Program-made: the position numbers and the translations under genes
In this document: positions 1 to 8,401 of the stretch, one piece after another
Numbering within the stretch: position 1 is the first letter of the stretch
Layout: each line of letters starts with the position of its first letter
Assembly (NCBI GenBank): GCA_947178195.1
Contig: CAMWXM010000036.1
Coordinates: 1-15,810 of the forward strand
Length of the DNA stretch: 15,810 nucleotides
Origin: an uncultured Ruminococcus sp.
GTDB taxonomy: Bacteria; Bacillota; Clostridia; Oscillospirales; Ruminococcaceae
Reading direction: 5' to 3'
Notes under the pieces: model-generated
Seen by the model: the letters and a program-made list of their open reading frames with translations, nothing else
The model's database searches: none
What the model was told of the DNA's origin: nothing

Positions 1-361
1 CCTGACGGCTGCTGCTTTCCATGTCATAGTGGTTCATGGACATGATTTTGAGAAGCTGTTCCCGCTTTTCCAAAGACCAAGCCAATTTATCTGCAAACTC
101 GTCCTTTGAAAGCACGGGATTTTTATTCATGATCTCGTTTAGGTCAGCTATCCAAAGCTCATATTCCCGCTGCAAAAGAGCAAGAAAAATTTCCTCTTTT
201 GTCTGAAAGTAATTATAGATAGATGTTCGGGTAAAACTGGTGGCTTCGCCTATCTCTTTCATCGTTATCTCCTTGAAGCTCATGGTTTTATAGAGCTTCT
301 CGCAGGCGTTTATGATCTCCTCTTTCCGGGCGTTTGTGAGTTCCGGCGAACCCTTTGGCAT
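1..361 (-). CDS. TetR/AcrR-family transcriptional regulator (C-terminus cut by window edge)
   Basis: This is a partial gene: 120 codons are visible from the ATG at 361 and the rest lies left of the window. The N-terminus reads as a TetR DNA-binding domain, with a helix-turn-helix around residues 25-55 that includes FKEITMKEIGEATSF followed by TRTSIYNYFQTKEEIF; the 'IYNYFxTKEE' ending is the classic family signature. The start is fixed by a strong AAAAAGGAGG site seven bases upstream. That site and the first 17 codons lie inside the 3' end of the flavin-reductase-like gene, so the two are co-transcribed. TetR proteins bind palindromic operators as dimers and release them on ligand binding. The paired palindromes in the promoter upstream of the operon suggest autoregulation. 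The family call is firm; the ligand is unknown. Confidence 0.9.
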   Translation of the reverse strand, partial: MPKGSPELTNARKEEIINACEKLYKTMSFKEITMKEIGEATSFTRTSIYNYFQTKEEIFLALLQREYELWIADLNEIMNKNPVLSKDEFADKLAWSLEKREQLLKIMSMNHYDMESSSRQ

Positions 362-924
362 ATTGTTTCCTCCTTTTTATAGCTTTCTTTCATAGAAAGG
401 CATTTGCCGATCACATCTCCTGTTTTCAGATAGTGATATGTAGGAAATTCAAACAGTACAGGCTTTAGCGTATTGTAATTTATCTTGCCCTCTGCGTCTA
501 AATGTTCTTCGGATACATAGGTGTTATCAATGGTACAGATAAAGCTTTCAAAATTCGGCGTTTCGTAAATGTCCGCTATACTGCACTCCATAGTGAGCGG
601 TGCGTCATTGATGATAGGCGTTCCCGCTTCGCCCATTTCATAGGCAAATACATCCGATTTATCCGTTTTATTTCCGCTGACAGAACCGACATAGTCTGCC
701 TGCGGCAAAATTTTCTCGTCAACAATGTTGACGGAAAGCTTTTTTGTTTCCTTGATTTTTTCGTTGATAAAGTGCGGCACGGCAAGACTCACAAGTATGC
801 GGTCGTGACCTATGATACCCAAATGACCTACTAAAGTCCATGTGGGCTTGTCGCCGTTCATTGCGCCGATAACAGTAATAGGCATAGGATAGAGAGCCAA
901 TTTTGAACCGATATTTTTCTTCAT
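310..924 (-). CDS. Flavin reductase-like (flavoredoxin-type FMN-binding) protein
   Basis: The 204-residue product resembles the flavin reductase-like/flavoredoxin family, small FMN-binding split-barrel proteins. The N-terminus has the pattern PMPITVIGA, then a region resembling the family's HLGIIGHDRILVSLAV substrate/FMN segment, and the end of the barrel reads HYLKTGDVIGK. Such proteins bind FMN and pass electrons to a partner; the partner here is unknown. The start at 924 has a CGGAGGT site about 8 bases upstream. The frame runs 52 bases into the downstream TetR gene, so the last ~17 residues, rich in Lys/Arg/Thr, are atypical for the family and may reflect loss of an earlier stop. It is the first gene of a TetR-controlled operon, probably a stress or small-molecule response module. 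Confidence 0.8.
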   Translation of the reverse strand: MKKNIGSKLALYPMPITVIGAMNGDKPTWTLVGHLGIIGHDRILVSLAVPHFINEKIKETKKLSVNIVDEKILPQADYVGSVSGNKTDKSDVFAYEMGEAGTPIINDAPLTMECSIADIYETPNFESFICTIDNTYVSEEHLDAEGKINYNTLKPVLFEFPTYHYLKTGDVIGKCLSMKESYKKEETICQRVRRNSQTPGKRRS

Positions 925-947
925 AGCAAATTACCTCCGTTATTATT

Positions 948-998
948 CTGACACTGTGTCAGCATAATAAGTATAGCACTATTCTGACACGGTGTCAA
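948..998. promoter_or_regulatory. Two palindromic TetR-type operators
   Basis: Two copies of TGACACnGTGTCA occur at 949-961 (extended CTGACACTGTGTCAG, 948-962) and 985-997, with centres 36 bases apart. One covers the -35 box; the other sits just downstream of the likely transcription start. Each is a 13-base palindrome with one central base, and they differ only at that base. The best candidate binder is the TetR protein encoded in the same operon. Confidence 0.8.
970..998 (-). promoter_or_regulatory. Sigma-70-type promoter of the flavoredoxin-tetR operon
   Basis: On the minus strand TTGACA (998-993) is followed by 17 bases and TATACT (975-970), a near-consensus vegetative promoter 46 bases upstream of the 924 start. 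The -35 box lies inside the distal palindromic operator, so regulator binding would block RNA polymerase. Confidence 0.85.
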
Positions 999-1184
999 TA
1001 TCTGAAATAAAATTTTATATTTATTTTACAATTTGTCTTAAATTTGTTATTTTTTCTATCTGAAATGATTCCAAAAAGTCAGACATTATTTTCCGAGAAA
1101 AATTATATAATGCGTCTAAGGAAAACTTGGTCGCTTTTGATATGAAGATTTAAAGCGGAAATCAATAGGGGATAATCACAACAG

Positions 1185-2729
1185 TTAAAGGCCTCTAAGA
1201 ATATCGTGAGCCTTGTTAGCACGTTCGTCCATATAATTTTTATTTACATTTTTAGCCGCTTCATTGGCTTTTTGCGTTCTTACTTCCGCCGTCGTACTTT
1301 GCAGTTTCATGCGTTTTTCATTGATTTCCTTATTTAGATCATTGATTTTGTTAATTTGCTCTTCTTCCGTTTTGTTCAGCTCGTCAATGTCATTAGTTAG
1401 TCTTTTCTTAATTTCATTCAGATAGGCAATTTCTTCACGGTCGCTTTCCTTTTTATTATTTAAGAAGACCAGATGTTTTTGGCATTCGACAATATCATCA
1501 ACCAGTTCTTCAAGTTCATTCTTCCGGTCAGATATTTGCACATCAAGTCCAGCTATGTGTTTTTTACGCTTGATTATCTCTTCATCCTGTTCATTCAATG
1601 TTTCATTATTGTCGGATATTTGTAATTGCATTTTAAGTGCTTGAGTTTGCAGATTGCCAACTTGTTCGCTCAGTCTATTTACCTCATTCAGAGCCGCAGC
1701 CGCTGTTTGCTCGGCTTCATCCTTTGTTGCATTAAGCTTGGCTACTTCTGCACTAAGTTTTTCCACTTGCTTTTCACACTCGTTTATTTCTGTATGCTGT
1801 TTTTCCAATTTTTCGTTATTGTCAGATATCTGAACTTGCATATCAGATACCTGTGTTTGCATATTGCTAACTTGTGCGTTCAGTCTGATTATCTCATCAC
1901 AAGCAATAGCCTTTGATGCATTAAGCTCAGATACTTCTGTAATCAGCTTTTCTTTCTGCTCATTGTATTCGGACATTTCAGCACATAATCTCTCTTTTTT
2001 TGCCTGAAGCTCCTCAAAAAGCTTCATTTCCGCAACATAGCTTTTGGACTTAAGACGCTCCACGCTTTCCCTGTGAGGTTCTTCCCCCGTATTAAAGGCT
2101 ATGCCAAATTCCCGCTGTGTCATCTCCTCTATGAGATTGTTGAGCTTTATGCAGTTTTCCCTTGTAAAAATCTCGTTGCAGCACAGCCTTCCGTCCGCCG
2201 TGCGGGGCACAACCGTTGTGTGCATATGTACTCTTGACATTACCCATTCCTTGAGCCAAGTGTCGAAATATTCGTGAATCTCATCATAATGTACATCACT
2301 GTCTATTACATTCTCCGCTCCGAAAAACTCTACCTCTATGTCATGTACAGCCTTAAACCACCTGTAATACTCTGAATACGGCAGGTCTATCGGCACAGGT
2401 ACATACAAATTCAACCCTGTTACCGCATCCTTTCTCAGCTTGCTCTTTTTACGCTGCATTGTCTTTCCGGCATTTTTGCCTTTTTTCGGAACATAAGTTT
2501 CCACTTTGCTTGCCGCAACGGATATAGCCGATTGTATCGCTTCATCATACATATCACAGCGCTCCTTATATGTTCTGCCTATAAGGGAATAGTTACGGAA
2601 CGTTTGGCTTTTGTCAATATGAAAATTACTATGCTCCTTTGTAGCCTCACGCTTTTCTCTTTCATCATGTCTGAACATGGATTTTGCCTCCGCATCGCCT
2701 TTCAATTTCATCCAGTTTGGACTGGCCAT
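1185..2729 (-). CDS. MobV/Pre-type plasmid mobilization relaxase with long coiled coil
   Basis: The 514-residue protein fits the MobV (Pre/Mob) relaxase family, which nicks an oriT in single-stranded fashion and pilots DNA during mobilization. Motif I is visible at residues 33-47 (HSNFHID followed by NY). The metal-binding histidine motif appears as HYDE (147-150) and HMHTTVVP (168-175), followed by DGRL. HYDE and HMH are separated by 17 residues, whereas the compact form HxDExTPHxH is common in the family. Residues ~225-490 form a heptad-rich coiled coil with internal near-repeats (QVSNMQTQ, QVSDMQVQ, QISDNNE), typical of MobV C-terminal halves. The start at 2729 has GAAAGGGTG about 10 bases upstream. 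It lies divergently beside a truncated integrase, outside the serine-recombinase element. No coupling protein or other transfer genes are visible. Confidence 0.85.
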   Translation of the reverse strand: MASPNWMKLKGDAEAKSMFRHDEREKREATKEHSNFHIDKSQTFRNYSLIGRTYKERCDMYDEAIQSAISVAASKVETYVPKKGKNAGKTMQRKKSKLRKDAVTGLNLYVPVPIDLPYSEYYRWFKAVHDIEVEFFGAENVIDSDVHYDEIHEYFDTWLKEWVMSRVHMHTTVVPRTADGRLCCNEIFTRENCIKLNNLIEEMTQREFGIAFNTGEEPHRESVERLKSKSYVAEMKLFEELQAKKERLCAEMSEYNEQKEKLITEVSELNASKAIACDEIIRLNAQVSNMQTQVSDMQVQISDNNEKLEKQHTEINECEKQVEKLSAEVAKLNATKDEAEQTAAAALNEVNRLSEQVGNLQTQALKMQLQISDNNETLNEQDEEIIKRKKHIAGLDVQISDRKNELEELVDDIVECQKHLVFLNNKKESDREEIAYLNEIKKRLTNDIDELNKTEEEQINKINDLNKEINEKRMKLQSTTAEVRTQKANEAAKNVNKNYMDERANKAHDILRGL

Positions 2730-2754
2730 AGGTCAACACCCTTTCGTCAAAAAA

Positions 2755-3257
2755 ATTACGTAAGCAATGTTATTTCTGTACGCAGGACTTCCAACTATAC
2801 CGCAGGAAAAGGTATTTATACCGATACCACAAAGACGAAAAAATCCCAGCGTTCTCTGAAATTCCCGCCCGTGGTTATGGACTTGCTCCGAGCATACAAG
2901 GCGGAGCAGGACGAGGAACGTGAGAAGCTGGGCAGCAAGTGGATTGATTATGACCGTCTTTTCGTGAAATACAACGGTGAGCCTATGAACAACAATACGC
3001 CCTACTTTTGGTTTCACGAGTTTTGCGAGGAAAATAACTTCCGTTTCTGCGATATTCATTCCCTGCGGCATTTTTACGCTTCAGCCCTAATCAATGAGGG
3101 AGTGGACGCAGCTGCTGTTTCGGGAGCGTTAGGACATTCGGTTATAAGCACAACAACTTCCATTTATTGTCACGTATTCCAACAGGCACAAGCAAGAGCA
3201 GGGGACGCTATTGCTTCGGTATTGGATTTTTCCTCAAAGAAAAAACAGGGAGCATAA
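2755..3257 (+). pseudogene. Tyrosine recombinase (Tn916-type integrase), C-terminal fragment
   Basis: About 165 codons match the catalytic C-terminus of Tn916-like tyrosine integrases. The HxxR box is seen as DIHSLRHF and the later motif as LGHSVISTTT followed by IYCHVF, giving the second histidine and the tyrosine nucleophile. The N-terminal arm-binding and core-binding domains and the first catalytic arginine are missing. The frame stays open upstream to 2532, but that part is antisense to the relaxase start and not integrase-like, so the true homology begins near 2755. No ribosome site precedes it. It is best read as the remnant of an older integrated element fused to relaxase DNA by deletion or insertion, and cannot be an active recombinase alone. 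Confidence 0.85.
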
Positions 3258-3329
3258 GTTACGGCAAAGGACAGCAATGCTCCGTAAAGGACAGTTAAAG
3301 GACAAAATCGTGATTTAGACAAAAAGAAA

Positions 3330-3363
3330 TCTCACAAACGACGTATTTAAGCCATTTGTGAGA
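3330..3363. repeat. Inverted repeat downstream of the integrase fragment
   Basis: TCTCACAAA (3330-3338) and TTTGTGAGA (3355-3363) form a perfect 9-base stem with a 16-base loop. It lies between the integrase remnant and the attachment core at 3372. It may be an old terminator or an arm of the previous element's att site; there is no T-run after it. Confidence 0.5.
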
Positions 3364-3371
3364 GCAAATTC

Positions 3372-3400
3372 TGGTGACCCGAATTTAACTAAAGTCGAAC
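3372..3400. other. Left attachment site (attL-like) of the serine-recombinase element
   Basis: The core TGGTGACCCG (3372-3381) is followed by the element's arm AACTAAAGTCGAAC (3387-3400). Sequence left of the core, trailing the tyrosine-integrase fragment, would be the original host side of attB. The mate is at 15562-15590. Confidence 0.75.
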
Positions 3401-3447
3401 CAATATTTATGAATAATGTCTTTGGTATTGTAATATATTTTTAGGAT

Positions 3448-3490
3448 TTAATGCACATCTATATAAAAGGTGTGCATTAAGTATTCTTTT
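3448..3490 (+). terminator. Hairpin terminator just inside the left end
   Basis: TTAATGCACATCT (3448-3460) pairs with AGGTGTGCATTAA (3468-3480), 13 pairs including one wobble, with a 7-base loop; the plus-strand tail is T-rich (GTATTCTTTTTC). In the integrated form no plus-strand gene lies just upstream. In the excised circle the recombinase frame would enter from the left and stop at TAG 3442-3444, three bases before this stem, so it is probably the recombinase terminator of the circular form. Confidence 0.65.
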
Positions 3491-3654
3491 TCAAATAGCA
3501 AAGTAAGCACAAACAAATATCAGAGTATGATTCGGCTCTAGTTGAGGCTAACTTAATATCCTTCGATTGAAATTGTAAGTACAGAAGAGAAAATCTGCGT
3601 TGATTTTGCAACAGATGTAAATTTTGGGAGAGCAAAGACATTTGAAGCACTATC

Positions 3655-4680
3655 TTATCGAAGGCTAAAATCAAATCTTTTATATGGTGTTTTTAATTCG
3701 CTAAATAAAGTTTCAGTATTGTCGAAAACCTCGTTAAATATGTATTGCGGCAGCAGCGAGCAGTCGGGAACAATTTTAAGCGTGTCGTTTATAACGTTAT
3801 CAAGTTCATTTTCAAAAAATAAGTCGATAAGCTGCTTTTTATTTTTGACGTCATAAAACAAATTATAATCCTTAGTGCCAAACAATTCGTTTGCCCTGTT
3901 ATCCCAATTGTCGTAAATTGACCTTAAAACAGGGGTAAGTATCTTCGCATCCTTAACCGGAAGGTTTTTTATTCTATCTAGATGCTGCTCGAAATCATAG
4001 GTAAAATAGCTGCGTATTATTTCATTTACAGTTCTTTGCTTGAAATCATATATTTTTTTGGGGGATGGCTGAGCATTTTTGAACAGATAGTAGCTGCCGA
4101 CCATATTGATAAAAATATCACGTTTTTCCTTGTAATAATCGATAATAACGCTTTTCCATCTCTCAATAGCGGCTTCCCTTTCAGCGTTTGGCATTTTCTT
4201 GACGCAGTCTATAAAATGCTTGCAAATTTCAATGACTATTTTCGCATCGTCATCGATATTTTTAATGCAATTCGTGTAATCAATGGCAATGGAGTTTGAC
4301 TTGTGCAGACTGAACCATGCTTTGATTATATTGATAATAATATCATCACCGTTGTTATGAGAGACATTATGGAAAAATCCAGTTCTCAAATTCTTCAGCA
4401 TAAAAAATATTTTGTCAATGTCCTGCTGGGCAAACGGAAGATGTGAAGCGTAGCTTCGTTCTTTACCGCTGTAAATATAGGCAAATTTCTTTATGACCCA
4501 CCCTGAGTCCACAAGCAATTTATAAAAGTTGCTGATTTCGAGCAGAAAAAGACCGCCTGGGTCATTTGTTATTTTAGGAGTAGGCTCGTAATTGCAAAAA
4601 ATGAATAAGTTCGAACTGATTTCATTTTTGACAGTGTCATTTAATTTGGTTGCTTCGTCGGCTTTAAAAAGCACGCTCAT
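3655..4680 (-). CDS. Uncharacterized protein with HEPN-like RX4H motif; partner of the SIR2-like/NTPase protein
   Basis: I do not recognise this 341-residue protein as a named family. It is mostly helical by composition, with no signal peptide or membrane segment evident. Its most telling feature is NLRTGFFHNVSHNN at residues 97-110: R99 and H104 are spaced as in the RX4-6H catalytic motif of HEPN ribonucleases, embedded in a 'LRxxxxHN' context as in many HEPN proteins, although the residue after R is Thr rather than the usual Asn/Asp/His. The ATG overlaps the upstream stop as TAATG, with a GGAGG site (AAAGGAGGCAGAAAG) inside the upstream gene, so it is translationally coupled and should be made in fixed ratio to the NTPase. 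By context it could be the toxic RNase effector, or an adaptor, of a two-gene defence system. The coding call is firm; the HEPN call is tentative. Confidence 0.85.
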   Translation of the reverse strand: MSVLFKADEATKLNDTVKNEISSNLFIFCNYEPTPKITNDPGGLFLLEISNFYKLLVDSGWVIKKFAYIYSGKERSYASHLPFAQQDIDKIFFMLKNLRTGFFHNVSHNNGDDIIINIIKAWFSLHKSNSIAIDYTNCIKNIDDDAKIVIEICKHFIDCVKKMPNAEREAAIERWKSVIIDYYKEKRDIFINMVGSYYLFKNAQPSPKKIYDFKQRTVNEIIRSYFTYDFEQHLDRIKNLPVKDAKILTPVLRSIYDNWDNRANELFGTKDYNLFYDVKNKKQLIDLFFENELDNVINDTLKIVPDCSLLPQYIFNEVFDNTETLFSELKTPYKRFDFSLR

Positions 4681-7600
4681 TACTTTCTGCCTCCTTTCGG
4701 ATAGCTGTTCTTCTTGTATACCGAGAATGAAGTGTACGACAAGCCTACAGCAAGGTTTTCTATATAAGTTCCTTCAACGGGTATGCTTTTACGTTCTATA
4801 TTTTCCGACCGTGCTCTAAACTTAATGTCTTCTGCTAAATTCGGATTTGACATAACCATAATGCCGTGGTTGTCTTTTTTTACCTTTTGAACCTTGAAAT
4901 TAAAGGTAAACGCCTCGCCGTCAGCATTACAAATTAAAAACGGTACTCTCATTCTTTTGGCGCCAACAAACATTTTTTCACTAAGTTTATCAATAATCTT
5001 ATAGCATCGTTTAAACCCATCCGGAACGCCTGTATTGGAAATAAGCGCAATCTGCACTGTTGAAAGGGCATAGATGTAATTAATAAAGTACGACGCTTCG
5101 ATATTCTTATATTCACATACGTCGATATAATGTTTACATATATCGTTTATTTCCATCCACTGATTGCAATTCATTTTGGTAGTGAGCCATTCCCTGTCGA
5201 GGTCTGAATAAGGATCTTTTTTCGCACTGCAAATCCAACAAACCCTAAATAGAAGACGAAGCGCATTTTGATCTTTTTTTACAATTTCAAAAATCTTATC
5301 CGCCATCATATAATCGCGGACTTTTTTGCAAATACGCAGATCATTTTTGGTAAATGAGGTTTTGCACGAGAATCTGTCCTGTCCTATGATGTTATTTCTC
5401 AACAGCTCTGTATTGGCGACAAAGCAGATGGACGAGGTTTCTTCCTTCTCCAACATTTTGTTATGATAGTTCAAAAAGTTGGCAATATCATCACTGTTGT
5501 TCAAAACGCCGTCAAGCGTTACGTTAGTATCACACATTTCCTCCTTTATTTTGGAGATATGTTCACCAAATTCATCACGTCCGTTTGCTCCGCGGTTCGC
5601 AATAATATCAATGATAATACTGTTCTCAATGATATTTTCAAGGCGGTTCAAAATATCATAGTTGACCTGTGTTGTGGTTTCCTTATACCTTTCGTATATT
5701 TTGAAAACAGCATTGTAAAAGTATCCGTTTCGCGGATCAGAACTGATTATTTGAGTAAGCTCATCAAACAAATCGTAAAAGTTCGACTTAAAGCCGATAA
5801 CATTCCACTTTGCCGAAGGTGTAACGTTATTTTCTTTACAGTAATTATGATATTCCAGTTGGCGGTCAAGCAAAGCAACATTGCAATTTGCAAGTTCAGT
5901 TATCATTTGTTTTTTGGGGATTTTATAACTGTAGGTGTAAGACTGGGTTTCTATCTCCTTGATCCGTCCGTCCGTATAGAATATTGTTTTTGCCAGCTTG
6001 TCCATGTTTTCCTCATATTTCTGCACGCATTTGCTTGTCTCGTTATGACATTCAAGGCAGCGCAAAAAAATCGTTTTGTCACCATAGTATTCGCGGCACA
6101 ATGTTATTTCGTTTAATGTCAAACTATACTCATAATCCAGTCTGGCTTTGATTACCTCGTCGAGTTTATTGATTACTTCCTCCATGTGTTCTTTAAAATA
6201 ATTGCTGAATTCGGCTGAAAATTGGTTACCCGAATACAACTCCCATTCCCTGTTTGGTCCCAATTCCTTCAGCAGCTCAGAGAAGCATTTTACTACAGTC
6301 CTGCTCGGATCATCATAGTCCATATAGGTATCAAACAGAGACAGTATCAAATCCATACATTCCTTGTAGCCATCTACACTTTTGAATTGCTCTTGAATAT
6401 ACAGACTTGCTTCTTCGGTGTTTCTGAACTCAAAAAACAACTCGCCATTGGTTGCGGCACAGCGAATCCACGGAATATCCTCCTCGACAAATCTGTAAAT
6501 CTTCTCGTTTTCTGTGCTATATGAGACGTTAGGATTGTTTATGTCCAATAATGCCATTGCAAGTCCACGCGGTGTTTTAATCTTAAACTGACTGAACAGA
6601 GCAATACACTCCTGAAATCTCTTAAAACACTTTTCTGGATACTCCCACTCTCCATCTGCATTCAGATCATCTGTGGAAAGTCCAAATTGCTTGAAAAACT
6701 CGGGATAAATATCCCCCAATCGGGAACCAGCTTTCTTTTTGAAAATCTCACGTAGTTCTTTATCGTACATCTGCGAAATATTGGATCGTTCGTCCTTGAG
6801 CCCTTTTTCCAAAGGATTTCTGAGAAAATATGCTAAATGATAAAAATACATGAAAATATCTTCGCCGTTTGTGCCGCCATCTAACAAGGAGTGTAAGTTG
6901 TCCTTATCAATATCAATGCCGACATATTTTTTATATCTATCTTTTATCTCAGCAATTTCACCAGATGTTACCCTTCTATTTGAATTTATTATCAAGCAGT
7001 GCCTACCATGCTGCAAATGAATGTACAATGAACTATCCTTGTGTATATTGTCATTCCAAGAAGTCCAGTTCTGTTTTTTATTATCAAAACACATTTCGAC
7101 GTTTGTGTAGTCGCCGAGATTATATTGGTACGAGCTGCACACCATTACAAATTTGCGTCCCCTATTGTGTAGCTTGTTTGCAAGAGAACTTGCCACAGCA
7201 AGAGTGTTTTTATTCGACGAACCGTCCCAAATCAGCAAGCTTTTGGCATCGCCATCCAAGTCATCAATTTTGCGCATTAAGTCGTCCAATAGTTCAAAAT
7301 TGTTATCATCTGCAAAATCTATATCATAGTTTTTTATGAAAATCACAGGATTATTATGTTGCGCAAAAATTCTGTATGCCAACGATCCAAGAGTTATGCT
7401 TTTGCTCGAAGCGGGAGGTCCCATCAAAACTATCGGCTTTGTGGGGTCGTATTTCGTTTTCACATCGGGCGTTTCGCCACTCAGTGCCTTGGTGACTACA
7501 TTTACCAAAGCATCTTCAAACGGTCTTTTTACATTGAATTTTGTTTCGGGTATATATCCGTACCATTGCGGTCCATCCGTAGGGGATAATTTCAAGAAAT

Positions 7601-8312
7601 TTTCGAAAGCCATGGTTAATTGTTTATCACCTATCGGACGATTTTCCTCAACAATACCGCTTGTCGCAAGTATCAAGAATCTACGTGTCTGCATTAGATC
7701 CTCATCCGACAGGGATACATGCTTACCGTTTTTGTAAAATATATTTTCATCGGTTACAATTTGTTCAAAATCATCATTCGTCGAATCCAATTCCGCAAAA
7801 AAAGCTGCTAGTTCTTCTTCGTAGACTTTTAAATTTGGAATGGTTTTTGAGGGGGAATTTTTTTGTCCCATAAGGTAAGTAGGTATGCGGCGGCAAAGCT
7901 TGTTTATGTCGAACTCGTTGCTATACAGTCCTACAGTGTACAAAACATCGATCCCGCCACCGCCTAGTTTTCTCATAACATCGCCTAAAGTATCTGAAAA
8001 GCTGTCCTCACTGTACCATTCGCTTGACTCATCAATTTTGTGAATGAAGATGACAGGCATGTCCTCGGTGTTAGGTTCTATTTTAATATTCGCATTATCA
8101 ACACATACGATTGTTCTATCGGATTTCGCAAAAAATCCAAGGAGTTCTTCGCTATCCGAAGTGGTGATAACTGCGGACCAATTCTGTCTGCATAGTTCCA
8201 TGGGTAACTGAAACTTTTGGAAACTGCGACCTATGAACAAAAACTTTCTCCGTAATCCAAATCCGCTTTTTATTTCTTTGGAAAGGCTGACAAAATCCTC
8301 TTTGTTTAACAT
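4680..8312 (-). CDS. Large SIR2-like / P-loop (STAND-type) NTPase, candidate anti-phage sensor
   Basis: The product is 1210 residues from the chosen ATG. Residues ~20-140 look like a degenerate SIR2-type Rossmann domain: ITTSD (49-53) stands where TTNxD is usual, a histidine is kept in FIHKID (H91), and VGLYSNEFDI (127-136) resembles the family's 'vGySlxDxdi' segment; the usual GAGxS loop is absent. A P-loop NTPase follows: Walker A GPPASSKS (298-305) and Walker B LLIWD (D363), then a sensor-like MVCSS. The remaining ~800 residues are helical with Cys-rich patches (CLECHNETSKC, CWIC) and a beta-rich C-terminus. SIR2-NTPase fusions are known as NAD-depleting anti-phage proteins (Avs5/SIR2-STAND types), but the missing catalytic Asn makes NAD cleavage uncertain. 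A GTG at 8384 in the same frame lies only ~11 bases from the predicted transcription start, whereas ATG 8312 has AAAGGA 7 bases upstream, so I chose 8312. It is coupled to the downstream gene by TAATG. Confidence 0.85.
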   Translation of the reverse strand: MLNKEDFVSLSKEIKSGFGLRRKFLFIGRSFQKFQLPMELCRQNWSAVITTSDSEELLGFFAKSDRTIVCVDNANIKIEPNTEDMPVIFIHKIDESSEWYSEDSFSDTLGDVMRKLGGGGIDVLYTVGLYSNEFDINKLCRRIPTYLMGQKNSPSKTIPNLKVYEEELAAFFAELDSTNDDFEQIVTDENIFYKNGKHVSLSDEDLMQTRRFLILATSGIVEENRPIGDKQLTMAFENFLKLSPTDGPQWYGYIPETKFNVKRPFEDALVNVVTKALSGETPDVKTKYDPTKPIVLMGPPASSKSITLGSLAYRIFAQHNNPVIFIKNYDIDFADDNNFELLDDLMRKIDDLDGDAKSLLIWDGSSNKNTLAVASSLANKLHNRGRKFVMVCSSYQYNLGDYTNVEMCFDNKKQNWTSWNDNIHKDSSLYIHLQHGRHCLIINSNRRVTSGEIAEIKDRYKKYVGIDIDKDNLHSLLDGGTNGEDIFMYFYHLAYFLRNPLEKGLKDERSNISQMYDKELREIFKKKAGSRLGDIYPEFFKQFGLSTDDLNADGEWEYPEKCFKRFQECIALFSQFKIKTPRGLAMALLDINNPNVSYSTENEKIYRFVEEDIPWIRCAATNGELFFEFRNTEEASLYIQEQFKSVDGYKECMDLILSLFDTYMDYDDPSRTVVKCFSELLKELGPNREWELYSGNQFSAEFSNYFKEHMEEVINKLDEVIKARLDYEYSLTLNEITLCREYYGDKTIFLRCLECHNETSKCVQKYEENMDKLAKTIFYTDGRIKEIETQSYTYSYKIPKKQMITELANCNVALLDRQLEYHNYCKENNVTPSAKWNVIGFKSNFYDLFDELTQIISSDPRNGYFYNAVFKIYERYKETTTQVNYDILNRLENIIENSIIIDIIANRGANGRDEFGEHISKIKEEMCDTNVTLDGVLNNSDDIANFLNYHNKMLEKEETSSICFVANTELLRNNIIGQDRFSCKTSFTKNDLRICKKVRDYMMADKIFEIVKKDQNALRLLFRVCWICSAKKDPYSDLDREWLTTKMNCNQWMEINDICKHYIDVCEYKNIEASYFINYIYALSTVQIALISNTGVPDGFKRCYKIIDKLSEKMFVGAKRMRVPFLICNADGEAFTFNFKVQKVKKDNHGIMVMSNPNLAEDIKFRARSENIERKSIPVEGTYIENLAVGLSYTSFSVYKKNSYPKGGRK

Positions 8313-8401
8313 AATAATATCCTTTCTTACACAATAATCAAAAAATGCACTGATCAAAAGATTTTTTATCCCCTCAAAAACCACACATTTTTCCTATTTA
8401 T

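Noticed and set aside
3477..3674. A 65-codon minus-strand frame after the RX4H gene
   Set aside because: It needs a TTG start, lacks a ribosome site and overlaps both the 3' end of the RX4H gene and the terminator hairpin.
5463..6116. A 217-codon plus-strand frame
   Set aside because: It lies fully inside the large NTPase gene on the other strand, has no ribosome site and reads as low-complexity hydrophobic antisense.
6869..7737. Several plus-strand frames opposite the P-loop region
   Set aside because: Antisense shadows of the NTPase gene; no family features and no start signals.
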